Positions 26,529 through 37,900 are shown, numbered from the stretch's first letter. The stretch is 64,000 bases of DNA from Sandaracinaceae bacterium (GCA_016712745.1 JADJQN010000001.1:1178001-1242000), one strand, 5' to 3'. Made by a program: numbers and translations. Notes: generated by a model not told the origin, from the sequence alone.

Positions 26529-28744
26529 GCAGAGCACGCCTGCTTGGCGTGTGTGCGATGTTGCTGCTCGCAGCCTCCACCGCCGAAGCGCAGCGCCCCC
26601 ACCCCACCCTTGAAGCTCAGCCACGCGGCGACTCCGCCATCCAGCTCGATGGTGTGCTTGACGAAGCCCCTTGGACTAGAGCCGCGATTGGATCGCACTT
26701 CGTCGAGCGCCTTCCGATCCCGGGCGCGCATCCCCCGGTGGACAGTGAAGTGCGCGTGCTCTACGACCACGACGCTCTCTACATCGGCATCACGATGCAC
26801 TTGCTGCCGGGCGAATCGCCACGCGGCTTGACCTACCAACGTGACGCCTACCGCATCTGGGATGACGACGCGGTCACATTGAAGTTCGACGTTCGCCACG
26901 ACCATCGAACCACGGTGGGTTTTGCGACGAACATTTTGGGAGCGCAGCTCGACTACATCAGCACCGACAACGGACGTTCGTTCCGTCGTGAGTACGACGC
27001 CGTATGGGAAGTCGGCACTCAAGTGAACGCGGATAGCTGGGTCGCTGAGTTTCGCATTCCCGCAGAGGCACTTGGGCTCTCACCCGACGACGACGCGCGA
27101 ACGATTGGCTTCGATGTCTCGCGCGACCACAACGCGCGCATGGCCACGGACGACTGGTCGCTAATCCCTCCGGAGTTCGGGTCAACTTCGGCGCTTCACT
27201 ACGGGGAAATCACCGGAGTGACCGGCATCGGCGGCGGCCACTTGCTCAGCCTCATTCCATACGCCGCGGGTACATATCTTCGTGAGCCGGGCGGTGACGG
27301 GACCACGTGGACACCCAACGGTGGTGGCGACATTCGCATGCGAATCGCCAATGACGTGTGGGGCCAAGCGACCATTCTGACAGACTTCGCCGAGGTCGAT
27401 CTCGACGATGCAACGATCAATCTGAATCGCTTTCCACTGTTCTTTCCCGAGCGCCGTCCGTTCTTTTTGTCCGGAGCGGACGTGTTCGAGTTCGGCGAAG
27501 CGGGTGTCTCGCAGCTCTTCTTTTCTCGCCGCATCGGCCTCGATGCAAACGGCCGCACAGTTCCGATCCTCGGAGGCATCAAGACGTACGGACGCGTCGG
27601 AAACACGTCGTTCGGCATCCTCGACGTTGCGACGCAAGCCACGTCGACAACGCCTGCATCCAATATGAACGTGCTGCGCTTGCGGCAGAACATTGGCGAG
27701 TCATCGTTCGTGGGCGCGATACTAGCGATGCGCGAGTATCTTCCCGTGGCGGGTGCCGGTCGCGTGGCGCCCTTCACCGCCGACCCAAGCATCTCAGCAG
27801 GCGTCGATGGACTCGCACGGTTCTTCGATGATCGCTTGTCGCTCACCGGCTACGCCGCATTCACGCGGCGCACGGGCGAGCCCCTGTTACTTGACGATGC
27901 GGCTCAAGCGGGCGACGGCGGATCTGGCCGCATCGGTGCCGCGTGGCTCGGGCAGAACTGGACTCCGAGCTTGTCGATGCTCTACGTGTCCGACGAATTT
28001 CGCCCGGAGCTCGGCTTTGTACGACGGCGCGGCATTCTGCAGACGCGTGTGGAAATTCCATATCTGCATCGTTTCAAACACGGCGTGCTTCGCTCTTATA
28101 CGCTCGGCGCAACTGGACAAATCACGCGCACCGATGAGGGCGACGCAAACCTCGGCTCGACGACCGGATGGGACGCGTCCATCACGACACGTGGACGCTG
28201 GGAATTTCTCGTCGGCGCCGACTACGAGTCCGACACGGTCGAGACCGAATTTACGCTCGTGCCCGGGGTTGTGATCGCGCCGGGATCCTATCGCGGCGCG
28301 ACGATGCACACGACCGTCACCTCGCCAAGCGGGCGCAACCCCGCGGCAAGCGTCTACTACGAAGTCACTAACAGCTACTTCGGCGGCATACGGCATTATC
28401 TGTTTGCGGATCTCGCGTTGTGGCTGGGGCCTCATTTTCGCGTGACGGCGAGCAGCACCAATGCTTGGATCACGCTGCCCGGCCACCCTGCCTTCAACAC
28501 CACCACGCTGAACAGCGACCTCACAATCGCCATCAACGCGAACCTCACGTCGGACTTTGTCGTTCAAGTGAACAACGTCGCCAAGATTGTCATCGCGTAC
28601 GCGCGCGTACGTTGGCGCTTTCAGCCGGGCAGCGACGTCTTTCTCGTCTACCGCGAAGACGTGGATTTTTCCGACGACGGATTTTCGTCCATCGCGCGCA
28701 GCCTCACGCTCAAGGCGAGCTATCGCTTCGACGCGTTGCTCTGA
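26525..28744 (+). CDS. DUF5916 outer-membrane beta-barrel with CBM9-like N-terminal domain
   Basis: A 739-residue exported protein with signal peptide ending near TAEAQ. Residues about 35-220 are a CBM9/DOMON-like sandwich with the family start IQLDGVLDEAPWTRA and the tract VRVLYDHDALYIGITM. The remainder is the DUF5916 region, rich in alternating beta strands (RRPFFLSGADVFEFG, FFSRRIGL) and ending in a short aromatic strand SYRFDALL typical of outer-membrane barrels. DUF5916 proteins have no proven substrate; carbohydrate-related binding is only suggested by the N-terminal domain. It is translationally coupled to the upstream ABC ATPase. Confidence 0.85.
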   Translation: MSRARLLGVCAMLLLAASTAEAQRPHPTLEAQPRGDSAIQLDGVLDEAPWTRAAIGSHFVERLPIPGAHPPVDSEVRVLYDHDALYIGITMHLLPGESPRGLTYQRDAYRIWDDDAVTLKFDVRHDHRTTVGFATNILGAQLDYISTDNGRSFRREYDAVWEVGTQVNADSWVAEFRIPAEALGLSPDDDARTIGFDVSRDHNARMATDDWSLIPPEFGSTSALHYGEITGVTGIGGGHLLSLIPYAAGTYLREPGGDGTTWTPNGGGDIRMRIANDVWGQATILTDFAEVDLDDATINLNRFPLFFPERRPFFLSGADVFEFGEAGVSQLFFSRRIGLDANGRTVPILGGIKTYGRVGNTSFGILDVATQATSTTPASNMNVLRLRQNIGESSFVGAILAMREYLPVAGAGRVAPFTADPSISAGVDGLARFFDDRLSLTGYAAFTRRTGEPLLLDDAAQAGDGGSGRIGAAWLGQNWTPSLSMLYVSDEFRPELGFVRRRGILQTRVEIPYLHRFKHGVLRSYTLGATGQITRTDEGDANLGSTTGWDASITTRGRWEFLVGADYESDTVETEFTLVPGVVIAPGSYRGATMHTTVTSPSGRNPAASVYYEVTNSYFGGIRHYLFADLALWLGPHFRVTASSTNAWITLPGHPAFNTTTLNSDLTIAINANLTSDFVVQVNNVAKIVIAYARVRWRFQPGSDVFLVYREDVDFSDDGFSSIARSLTLKASYRFDALL

Positions 28745-29418
28745 TCACGTTTCTTTTTGGCAGGTTCGTGCTTGTCGTCGGTGCGGATGCCCGGACCTTC
28801 TTCGTCGGGGCCGGCGCCGTGGGGAAGCGTCGCCTCCACTTTTCGCTTCCCGAAGAGTACGCCGCCCAGAGCTACGAGAATGCCTCCTGCCGCAATGACG
28901 AAAGTGCCCGAGGCGAGTTGCACGTGCATCGGCTCAGTTCCGAAAGGTTGGTGGGCGGCTGCAACGTAGAGCCCCCACACGGCGATGGCCTCCGATATCA
29001 AGATTGCGATGCTAAGCAGTACGATCACTATCCGCGCACCGCGCATGCGCGCGATCGTGCGGCGCTGCACTAAGATCACGAGAACAAAGAGCGCGACAAT
29101 CGGCACACCCCACATGCTGGGTCGACGCGCAGCTGCGATCCAATAAGGAGTAATCTCGATAATCTCGGTGCCCACCAGATAACCAAGCGGCAACAAGAAG
29201 CCAACCAACACAGTTATGGCGCCGAGCGCAGCGACGCCGCGCCCGAATCGCAGGTCTGTCGCGGGCAGCACGTCATGCTCACCGAGGGGCGACGTCTCCT
29301 CCTTCGTCTTCGGAAGCGCCTCGAATGACACGAGCGCAAGATCGTGATCCGGGCAATGCGTTAAGCCCTCGAAGCATTCGCGGCAAAACGGACAGAAGAG
29401 AATGGCGGTAGACGACAC
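28720..29418 (-). CDS. Membrane protein with N-terminal zinc-ribbon-like motif
   Basis: A 232-residue protein. Four cysteines and a histidine pair near the N-terminus (CPFCRECFEGLTHCPDHD) look like a zinc ribbon. Four hydrophobic segments follow at about 63-85, 100-120, 132-155 and 168-190, and the tail is highly charged (KKKRDQSNASKR). Such ribbon-plus-helices proteins are frequent in myxobacteria but uncharacterised. The start codon is GTG with no clear ribosome-binding site, so the exact start is uncertain. Its end overlaps the convergent DUF5916 gene by 25 bases. Confidence 0.75.
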   Translation of the reverse strand: MSSTAILFCPFCRECFEGLTHCPDHDLALVSFEALPKTKEETSPLGEHDVLPATDLRFGRGVAALGAITVLVGFLLPLGYLVGTEIIEITPYWIAAARRPSMWGVPIVALFVLVILVQRRTIARMRGARIVIVLLSIAILISEAIAVWGLYVAAAHQPFGTEPMHVQLASGTFVIAAGGILVALGGVLFGKRKVEATLPHGAGPDEEGPGIRTDDKHEPAKKKRDQSNASKR

Positions 29419-29490
29419 GATTTAGATTCCCACAAACTCAATCGCCAAGGGAAGCGTTGCACTCTATGATGCCCGCCGAAGGACACCGCC

Positions 29491-29763
29491 ATGGACCAAC
29501 CCAAACCTGTGCAACCGGCATTCACGATCAAAGCCGAAGACGAAATCGCCAAGGGCCGCTTCTCGAACCTCGCCCAGGTGAGCATGAGCACCGACGCATT
29601 CGTGCTCGACTTCGCGTTTTTGCAGGGGCCAAGTGGTTGGCTGCTCTCCCGCATTTTGATGTCCCCGCAGCACGCAAAGCGGTTTCAGGCGGCCTTGGCG
29701 GAAACGATCGCTCGCTATGAGGAGCGATTCGGGCACGTCGACCCCGGACCTACGTTGCAGTAA
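29491..29763 (+). CDS. DUF3467 protein
   Basis: A 90-residue soluble protein that follows the DUF3467 pattern along its full length: GRFSNLAQVSMSTDAFVLDF, a hydrophobic strand ILMSPQHAKRFQAALAETI and the closing YEERFGHVD. The family is widespread and of unknown function. AAGGA lies eight bases before the ATG. It ends 11 bases before the broken acetyltransferase gene and may share its transcript. Confidence 0.85.
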   Translation: MDQPKPVQPAFTIKAEDEIAKGRFSNLAQVSMSTDAFVLDFAFLQGPSGWLLSRILMSPQHAKRFQAALAETIARYEERFGHVDPGPTLQ

Positions 29764-29774
29764 AAGGGTCGGCG

Positions 29775-30220
29775 ATGAAGACGCGCAAGCTCACGAAGAG
29801 CGACTACGACTATATCGTTTCGGTGATGGATCGCTGGTGGGGCGGCCCCGCAGGCGAGCGCGCGCATCCTGTCTTTTATTACGAGCTTGGCGAGATGGGC
29901 CTGATCGCCGAGGAAAACGACGAGCGCGTCGGTTTTTTGCTCGGCTTTTGGTGCAGCCAACAGAGACAGATCCCGCGACGGGCTATGTGCACCTGGTCGG
30001 CATCCACCCGGAACATCGGCGCCATGGCGTGGGAAAAGAGCTCTATTCGCAGTTCTCGGCGCGATGTAGGTCTGCTGGCGCCAAACGCCTTAAGGCCATC
30101 ACCACAGTCGGAAACGACGGATCTCTGCGCTTTCACATGGCCCTGGGATTCACTGTGCACGAAGACCCCAACTACGCCGGCGAGGGCCGAGGCCGCGTTG
30201 TCTTCACAAAACCACTTTAG
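29775..30220 (+). pseudogene. GNAT N-acetyltransferase interrupted by a frameshift
   Basis: The N-terminal half (MKTRKLTKSDYDYIVSVMDR ... ERVGFLLGF) is in the frame starting at ATG 29775. The C-terminal half continues in another frame from LVQPTETDPATGYVHLVGI through the acetyl-CoA loop HPEHRRHGVGKELY to VVFTKPL, stopping at 30220. The halves join smoothly if one T is added to, or a -1 slip occurs at, the TTTT run at 29946-29949. Without that, translation would run on to a meaningless tail ending at 30242. Reconstituted, the protein is about 148 residues, a normal GNAT length. A sequencing error, a real mutation or programmed slippage are all possible. Confidence 0.8.
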
Positions 30221-30264
30221 TTGGCCAACGAAAATTTATTGATGTGAAAGGCCAGCGTCCCGGG

Positions 30265-30270
30265 TATCAT
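30265..30270 (+). promoter_or_regulatory. Possible -10 box upstream of the PilZ gene
   Basis: TATCAT matches the consensus at five of six positions. A TTGATG lies 20 bases upstream, which is too far for a standard -35, so this is a weak call. The leader to the ATG at 30345 would be about 68 nt. Confidence 0.3.
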
Positions 30271-30344
30271 CTCGAACCCGCTAGGTTTTGGCGGGCATCA
30301 ACTCGCAACACGCTCAAGCGGGCGTTCTAAAGAGGATCGATCAG

Positions 30345-31100
30345 ATGACCTACTCGGGCGCGACAGCTGCGCGGACTGCACGTGAAGAGCTTGGACAGGC
30401 TCTCGAAGCACTCCAGAAGGATCCCAACATTCCGCCCGACGTTTTGAACGTCGCGCAAAACTGTGCCCAAGCCGTGGGACAACTCTTCGAGGCTGAGAAG
30501 GCCGCCGATGAGACCGCGGGCAAGGCAGCGGTGAAGCAAGCGCTCGGTTCGCTGAGCCAGACCCTCGCTCTGCTTCAAGACGTGCGCTCTCAGCACCCGG
30601 GGACCACCGGCGCGACTGAAGCCATTGCCAAAGTGATGGGCGTATTGTTCCCCCTCACCTCGGCTCCTTCGAAGTTCCCCCCTGCGGGAAGCATTCGCCC
30701 CTCGACGGAAGCCGGCACCGGCGCTGGTGGAATTCGCACCTCGCTTGTTCCCGCACCGGCTCCCTATGATGGTCCGCGCCAGGAGCTCGAAGCCAACATC
30801 GGTGCCAACACGGAATCGAATTTCTTCGTCGGCTTCTCCGGCGAGATCGCCGAAGGCGGCGTCTTCATCGCGACCTACACCTCGCTCGAGCGCAACACGC
30901 CAGTTAGCGTCCTTGTGACGTTGCCGGGTGGCTTCGAGACGAAGCTCAATGGTCGCGTCCGTTGGGTCCGTGATCCGATGGATTTCACGGATGAATCGGA
31001 GCCCGGCATGGGCATCCAGTTCGAGTCTCTCGCGGCTGACACGCGTGAGCTCATCCTGCGCTTCATCAAGAAGCGCCCGCCGATTTTCTACGACGAGTGA
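30345..31100 (+). CDS. PilZ domain protein (myxobacterial type)
   Basis: A 251-residue soluble protein. The ATG at 30345 is chosen because AGAGGA precedes it by eight bases; a longer TTG reading from 30288 has no such site. Residues 1-100 are helical and Ala/Gln-rich. After a Pro-rich linker (about 105-145) a PilZ domain spans about 150-245 with FSGEIAEGGVFIATYTSLER, then VSVLVTLPGGFETKLNGRVRW and GMGIQFESL. The domain matches the divergent PilZ type found in many copies in myxobacteria. The arginine-rich cyclic-di-GMP loop of classical PilZ is not obvious, so nucleotide binding is uncertain. It is followed after five bases by the next gene. Confidence 0.85.
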   Translation: MTYSGATAARTAREELGQALEALQKDPNIPPDVLNVAQNCAQAVGQLFEAEKAADETAGKAAVKQALGSLSQTLALLQDVRSQHPGTTGATEAIAKVMGVLFPLTSAPSKFPPAGSIRPSTEAGTGAGGIRTSLVPAPAPYDGPRQELEANIGANTESNFFVGFSGEIAEGGVFIATYTSLERNTPVSVLVTLPGGFETKLNGRVRWVRDPMDFTDESEPGMGIQFESLAADTRELILRFIKKRPPIFYDE

Positions 31101-31105
31101 GCTAG

Positions 31106-31705
31106 TTGCAGTTCCTGCAAAGAGCAGCTCTTCGACCGGTGCCGGCATATGCGGTGGTCGACGAGAACGCGCTCGCACAGCTCGAGAACTCTCTCGACGA
31201 AGACGAAGACCGCCTTCAGGACAAGCTCGATCAAGCTTTTCGTGAGCTTGATCGCTTGCAGCCTGATCTCGGCCGGTATCTGACGGAAGAGCTGAGCAAG
31301 AGCACCGACGACATCGCGCAGTCGCTCGGCTACTTTTTAATCGTGACCGTCTTCATGGCCTTCCGCGAAGCGTTCCCGACACGGCTTGGCAGTGTGACAC
31401 CGGATGGCCTCGAAGCCGCGCTTGCCTCGTTGGCTGCTGACGAAGCACTGCGCGCTGAAGATCCCAATGAAGTGCTCGAGAGTGACGACGTGTTAGCGAT
31501 GGGCCAACCTGCGCTCATCGACTTCGTGCAGGAGCACGTCCAAGAAGCGCTGGAGGTCTCACCCGAGGACACCAACCTCGACGACCTCGACAACGTCTAC
31601 CGCGCCATTCTCGTGGAAGTCATTGCGCTCAGCCACGCCGTCCAGCCCGGCCCCGGCGAGCCCGAGCCCATTGCCGACGGCGGCGACAGCGAAATCCTCG
31701 CGTAG
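31106..31705 (+). CDS. Acidic protein of unknown function, downstream of PilZ
   Basis: A protein of up to 199 residues, strongly acidic (NSLDEDEDRLQDKLDQAF; SPEDTNLDDLDNVY). It is mostly helical with one hydrophobic helix near SLGYFLIVTVFMAFREAF that looks buried rather than membrane-spanning. I recognise no family. The start is uncertain: TTG at 31106 is used here, with GTG codons available at 31139 and nearby, and none has a clear ribosome-binding site. The five-base gap to the PilZ gene suggests one operon. Confidence 0.65.
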   Translation: MQFLQRAALRPVPAYAVVDENALAQLENSLDEDEDRLQDKLDQAFRELDRLQPDLGRYLTEELSKSTDDIAQSLGYFLIVTVFMAFREAFPTRLGSVTPDGLEAALASLAADEALRAEDPNEVLESDDVLAMGQPALIDFVQEHVQEALEVSPEDTNLDDLDNVYRAILVEVIALSHAVQPGPGEPEPIADGGDSEILA

Positions 31706-31930
31706 CGCGTTTGTCTTTTGCCCTGACCATGTCTTTCGTCCTCGCTCGAGTCGGTCATGTGCTTTGCAGCACACTCCCTCCTGTCGCTACGGGCGCGTCC
31801 ATGCTCAGGCAAAATCCTGCACGCTTACTGAGAGCCGGGATTCGCCGCCTGCCGGCAGCGCCCTAATGTAACCTTCGCGTGGGCTGGGAACTTTGGTGGG
31901 GTTGGGAAGTCTTGAGGGGAAGGCTACTCG

Positions 31931-34900
31931 ATGATGCGCTTTGCAATTCTGGTTTGGGGTGTTCTGGCGTGTGCGGCGTGTGGCTCGCGGCACGATTCGC
32001 GTTCCGCGCAGCAACAACACGCTCCCGCGCAGGACTTACGCGCACTCTTCGCGCATCTACCGGAGCCGCAACTTTCCGATGATGGCCCTGCGAGGTTGGT
32101 GGTTCGTGAAGGGCCAGCGGTTCCTGCACCCGGCCACACCGACGCGCCCTTCCCGCCCGTTTCGACTGACGATGCCGGCCTTCCCCCGGGCGCGAGCGCG
32201 AGTGACGGTTTTCGCGTGCTTGGCTACTCGCCCCATGACCGCGATGCGCTCACCGGTGCTGTGCGAGTCACCTTCAGCGAGCCGATGGTTCCGCTCGAAG
32301 CGCTCTCGGCACAGCACGTGCGCGTAGCGCCCATCACCATCTCGCCGCAACCACCTGGACGATTTCGGTGGCTGGGCACCGACACGGTGGTGTTCGAGCC
32401 CGATGCGCGCCGCATGCCGAACGCCACGACCTACACTGTGGCGCTTCGCGAAGGCGCAACGAGCGCCCTCGCCCATCATGCACGCGAAGCCTTTGCATTT
32501 ACGTTCAAGACAAAGCCCCTCGAGCTTGTCGCGTCCATTCCCCAGGACCACGCGGCGGCGGTATCCACTGAGCCGACGATCGCGCTCCGCTTTAATCAAC
32601 GTGTGGACGGCCCGACGATTTTGGCGGCCTTGCGAATGCGCGGCGCTGCGGCAGTGCAGCTCAGGCTCGTTACGGCCGCACCGGAGCTCAACGCGCTCAA
32701 GGAAAAATACCCGGCCATCGAGGCGTGGGACGACGGGTACTGGATCGCGGTGCGTCCCGGCGCGCCACTTGCGCGCAGCAGCAACTACACGCTGAGCTTG
32801 GCCCGCGGCGCGCGTAGCGCGGAGGGCCCGGACCTGTCGACGCAGAGCTTCGATGTTATGTTTCAAACGTATAGGGCGTTGGCGGTCGAAGAATGCGGCT
32901 GTCCGTACGACGACCACAACATCTGCGATCCGCGCGAGACGCCCCACATCGAATTCAACAATCCGCTCGATCTCGCGGACGTGGATCCAAGTAGCTTGGT
33001 TCGAGTGAGTCCAGCGATCGATGGGTTGCGGATACGCCCCGTTGAGTCCGGGTTTGCGCTCGAAGGAAGCCTTAACGCTGCCACGACATACACGGTCACG
33101 ATCGCAGCGGCCGTGAAGGACAAGTTCAACCAATCGCTTGACCGCGACCAGGTTCGTACGTTCCGCGTCGGGGACTTCGAAGCCGAGCATTCGTTCAACG
33201 TCGACTCCATCGCAACGATTGAGCGAACTAGTCCGCGCGTGTTGCCGATTGATCTCATTAACACGCGAAGCGTCGCGCTTGCGGCTACCCGCCTTTCATT
33301 TCGCAACGTGCTCTCGTCGATTGTGGCCGCCAATCGCAACCTCGCCGGAGGAACGGCGCTTTCGAGCGCGCGCCGTGTCACCGTGGCAACGCGCGCGCAG
33401 CGCAATCAGATGGAGCGCGTTGGCCTCGATATCTCGCCCGAAATTCCTGAGAATGCATTCGGAATGGCCCTGATCGACCTTCCGCAACAACAGGATGGTT
33501 GGGTCAACCACCAAGTGCGTTTCGTGCAGGCGACGGATCTTGGATTGACCGCGGTGACGGACGCGCTGGGCGCAGTCGCGCGCGTCACTTCGCTTGCGAC
33601 CGGCATGCCGCTCGCTGGGGTTCGAATCGCCGTGCACTCCATGACCCCTGCGGACGCTCCACCGATTGTGACCACGCTCACCGATGCCAATGGCTTAGCC
33701 CGAGTCAGCTACCGGATTACGACCGGCGAAGTGGTGGTGGAGGCAAGCCTTGGCGACGATCATGCGTTCGTCTACGGCGGCGCGGCGCTGATCAGCCCAG
33801 AAGTCGTGGGCGCGGTTTTGTCCGACCGAGATCCTTACCGGCCAGGTGACACCATTCATCTGCGCATGTTCGCCAGGCGCAAAGCGGGGACCGCGCAGCC
33901 TTCCCTGACGTTGATTCCGAGCAGCGTTCAAATCGAGTGCGCGGTTCACGATGCGCAATGGGCCGAGGTATCCAAGTTCAACATTTCGCTCAATGAGTTC
34001 GGAACAGCGACGCATGATCTAGTAACGCGCGAGGGTGCAGCGCTGGGTCAATGGTCGGTTCGCTGCACAGTTCAGGGTGGCCACGACTATCAGAACAACA
34101 ACGCGATTACCGGCTCGATCCACGTGGAAGAATATCGCGCCCCCGAAATCGAAGTGCACGTGACGGCGCCGGACGGAACGCACTTTCAACGAGACCAAAT
34201 TGACATGCGCGCGAGCGCTGCCTACCTCTTTGGCGCGCCCGCCGCTGGGCTTGCGGTCTCGTGGACGCTAGGTCGCGAGCGCACGAGCTTCGCACCGCCC
34301 GGCCACGCCGACTTTCGCTTCGGCGAGGACGCCGACCTCTTTTTCTTTGGCCCCGGCACGCTCCGGTCAGAAAACCGCTGGGGAAGATCACACGCCGTTT
34401 TCGGAGTTGATCAGAGCCAGCGCGAAGTCATTCGCACCGGCTCCGGCGTGCTCGGAAACGACGGTTCGCTGCGCGTTCACGCCCTCCTGGATCCTGGCGA
34501 GCCTGCGCGCGCCGCTGTGCTCGGGCCTAGCAAGTACGTTCTCGAGGCTTCCGTCACCGACACATCGCACCAATCAGTCGCCGGCCGCCTTGAGGTCATC
34601 GCGCACCCGGCCGACATTTACAGCGGTACACGCCTTGAAAAAAGCTTCGTGCGCGAGAGCGATCCGATCGTTTCACGGCACATCGTCAGCGCCATCGACG
34701 GGCAGGTGCAATCTGGCGTCCGCATCCGCGTGCGAGCATACGAACGGCGTTCACGATTCACTCCGCGTCAGGTCGGCGGACTTTGGGTCTACGAATACTC
34801 CGTAGAAGAACGCGACGTCGGGCATTGTGAACTTACATCGGGTGCGGCGCCCGTCGAATGCCGCATCGGGCCTCAGCACGCAGGTCAGTACATCATCGAG

Positions 34901-37900
34901 TCGACGGTGACCGACTCCCAACGTCGTACTCAAACGACGCGCGTGCGAGCCTGGGTTTACGGCGGCACGTTTGTCCCGTCCGAGAACACACACCTGGCTG
35001 AGATCACCCCCGACAAAGAAGAATACCGCGCAGGCGAAACAGCTCACCTGCTTGTTCGCGTGCCCTTTGCTGGCGGACGCGGCCTTTTGGTACGAGAGCG
35101 AACAGGCATCGTGCAGGCGCAGCCACTCGACTTCACCGGCAACGTCCAGATGGTCGACGTCCCGATCACGGGTGCCGACGTTCCGAACTTGAACATTCGT
35201 ATCGCGCTGCAGCGCGGCCGCGCGAGCGACGCTGAGCTGCAGGCGATGCTGCAGGGTCTCGGCGCCGACGCGCGAGCGGCAACGCGAGCTGACATTGGCG
35301 GTCCACAGTGGGCAATCAATTCGGCTTCGCTCACGGTCAATGACGCGCCGAAACGGCTTACGGTAACCGTTCACCCGAGGCAAACCACACTGTCGCCAGG
35401 CGCGCGTCTATCGGTCGACATCAACGTGCGCGACAGCGGCGGACACGCTGCCAGCTCCGAAGTCAGCGTACTCGTCGTCGATGAGAGCGTGCTCTCCCTA
35501 CTCGCGTACGAAACGCCGGACCCGGTCGGGTCTCTTCATCGGCCAGCGGCGAGCGTCGCCAGTGCCGACTCAATCTACGCTCACGTGGTGCAGCGCACGC
35601 CGATGCGTCGTATTGGGAGCAATGGAACGGGATTCTACGAAGCGCACGCGGAAGCGTCGTTCGGCGGGCTTGGGCTCAGAGGGTCCGGCCGCGGAGGCGG
35701 AGGGAGTGGCGAAGGCACGATTGGTCTGGGTAGCCTGAGCACGATTGGTCACGGAGCAGGAGTTGGTGCCGACTCCCAACCCGTGTTTGAGAGGGGCCAG
35801 CAAAATCAACGCGCGCCGCAGACACGACGCGCTCGAACGTCGGCAACGAGCGGCGCCGAGGCCCCAACCACGACGCGCTCACTCTTTGCGACGACGGCAT
35901 TTTACCGAGGCAACGTGCGCACTGATGCGAACGGTCGCGCGCATGTCGACATCGAGATGCCGGACAATCTCACTACGTTCCGTATCATGGCCATTGCGAT
36001 AGGACGCGATGACCGAAGCGGTTCCGGCGAGGCTAAGGTGAGAGTTCGCAAGACCGTTGTGCTGAGGCCTGCTCTACCGCGATTCGCAACATATGGAGAT
36101 ACATTTCAGGCGGGCGTCGTGGTGCACAACGAGACCGGCGCCCCGAGCGACTTCGTCATTGGCATTCGCGCAGCTGGGCTCGTCGTCGAAAATAGCGGGC
36201 TTGAGCGTATCCGCCTTGCCGCGGGTGAATCCAAGCTGGTTAGCTTCCCCGTACGCGTGGATGCTGCGGGCGCACGCGCGCGCGTTCAGTTCGCAGCTTC
36301 CGCCGCGCACGGATCGGACGCCGCCGACGTTGAGCTGCCGTTGGTCGAACCCGCCACCGGAGAAGCATTCGCAACGTACGGCTCGCTCGAGCAGGGTGTG
36401 TTTCGCGTACCAGTGATCACGCCAAACCACGTGATCCCCCGATTCGGAGGGCTCACACTCTCCTTGTCCTCCACCGCACTAACCGGTCTTGACGACGCGG
36501 CTGAGTGGCTCATCGACTATCCATACCTGTGCGCTGAACAACACGCGAGTAGATTGGTGGCAGCCAGCGCGCTGCGCACCATTCTCGGCGACGGCCGTGT
36601 TCCCGACGGCGAGCAGAAGGCGCGTGAGCTAGCGCGCGTATCCATCGTCGAGCTTCAGCGGCTTCAGCGCAGCAGCGGAGGATTCGCGTACTGGGCGGAA
36701 GAGCACCGCCAGCATCTCTACGTTTCCGCTTGGGTAACTTACGCGCTCTTGGAAGCAAAACGCGCCGGCTTCGACGTGCCGCAAACGATGCTTGATCACG
36801 CGCTGGCGTTCGTGACTCATCGACTCGAACGCCCCAACGTTCAACTCGGCGAGGACCAAGCGTGGGCGGAGCAGGCATTGGCGCTTTATGTGCTTGCTGA
36901 GGCGGAGCGCGTTCTGAACCCTGAGCTATTGAATCGCGTGCACGCGCACGTGCGTGAGCTTCCCGTCTTTGCGAAGGCATGGCTGGATCGCGCGCTGCGT
37001 CGCGCGAACGCCAACGACCCGCGCGCGACGGCACTTTGGACAGAGATCTCAAACGGGGCGGTGCTTACCGCGGCTGGCGCGCACTTTGCGGAAGAGCGCG
37101 TTGAGAGCGCGCGTCTGCTTTGGCACTCGGAGCGCCGCACCGACGCAATCGTGCTCGCCAATCTACTCAACCGGGCTCCGCAAGACCCACTCGTCGAGAG
37201 AACGGCGCGCTCTCTCGCAGCCGCCCGTGTCAGCGGGCACTGGGAAACCACGAACGAAACGGCCTGGGCCCTCTCTGCGCTCGTTCGTTACTATCGCATC
37301 GCAGAGGCGGTTGTGCCCAACACGAACGTAAGCGCGTGGATCGGCAACGACTTCGTCGGCACGACACCGTTCCACGGCCGCTCTAGCCGAGTACTAGACG
37401 CACAAATTCCGATGGTCGATTTATTGGCACGCGGAGCGCGGACGAGCGACTTCGTCATCGCCCCGTCAGGCGAAGGTCGCGTTTACTATCGCCTTGGCCT
37501 GCGCTACGCACCGACCGACCTACGCATGCCCGCCGAGTCACAAGGCTTCACGGTATCGCGAACGTACGAGCCCATAGATTCGCCGGGCAGCGTGCGACGC
37601 GACAATGACGGAACCTGGCACATTCAGAACGAGGCCAATGTGCGCGTGCGCGTGACACTGATCGTACCGGATGATCGGTACGATGTTGCCGTGGACGATC
37701 CCCTCCCCGCGGGCTTGGAGGCTACCAACATGACGTTCGCGACGAGCTCGACACAGTCGCTGTCCGGCGAGCTCGACGAGACCCGTATCGACTTCGGAAA
37801 CTACTTCGCGATGTTCGCCTTCGACCACCGCGAAATGCGCGACGACCGCACCGTGGCCTTCTCACGCGTCGCGCCCGCGGGCGTCTACGAGCTCACCTAT

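Noticed and set aside
31750..31770. Hairpin TGTGCT-TTGC-AGCACA as terminator after 31705
   Set aside because: No T run follows on either strand and the stem is short.
32057..33190. A 377-codon frame on the minus strand inside the alpha-2-macroglobulin gene
   Set aside because: Arg/Gly-rich composition without conserved motifs, fully inside a well-supported gene; an antisense shadow.
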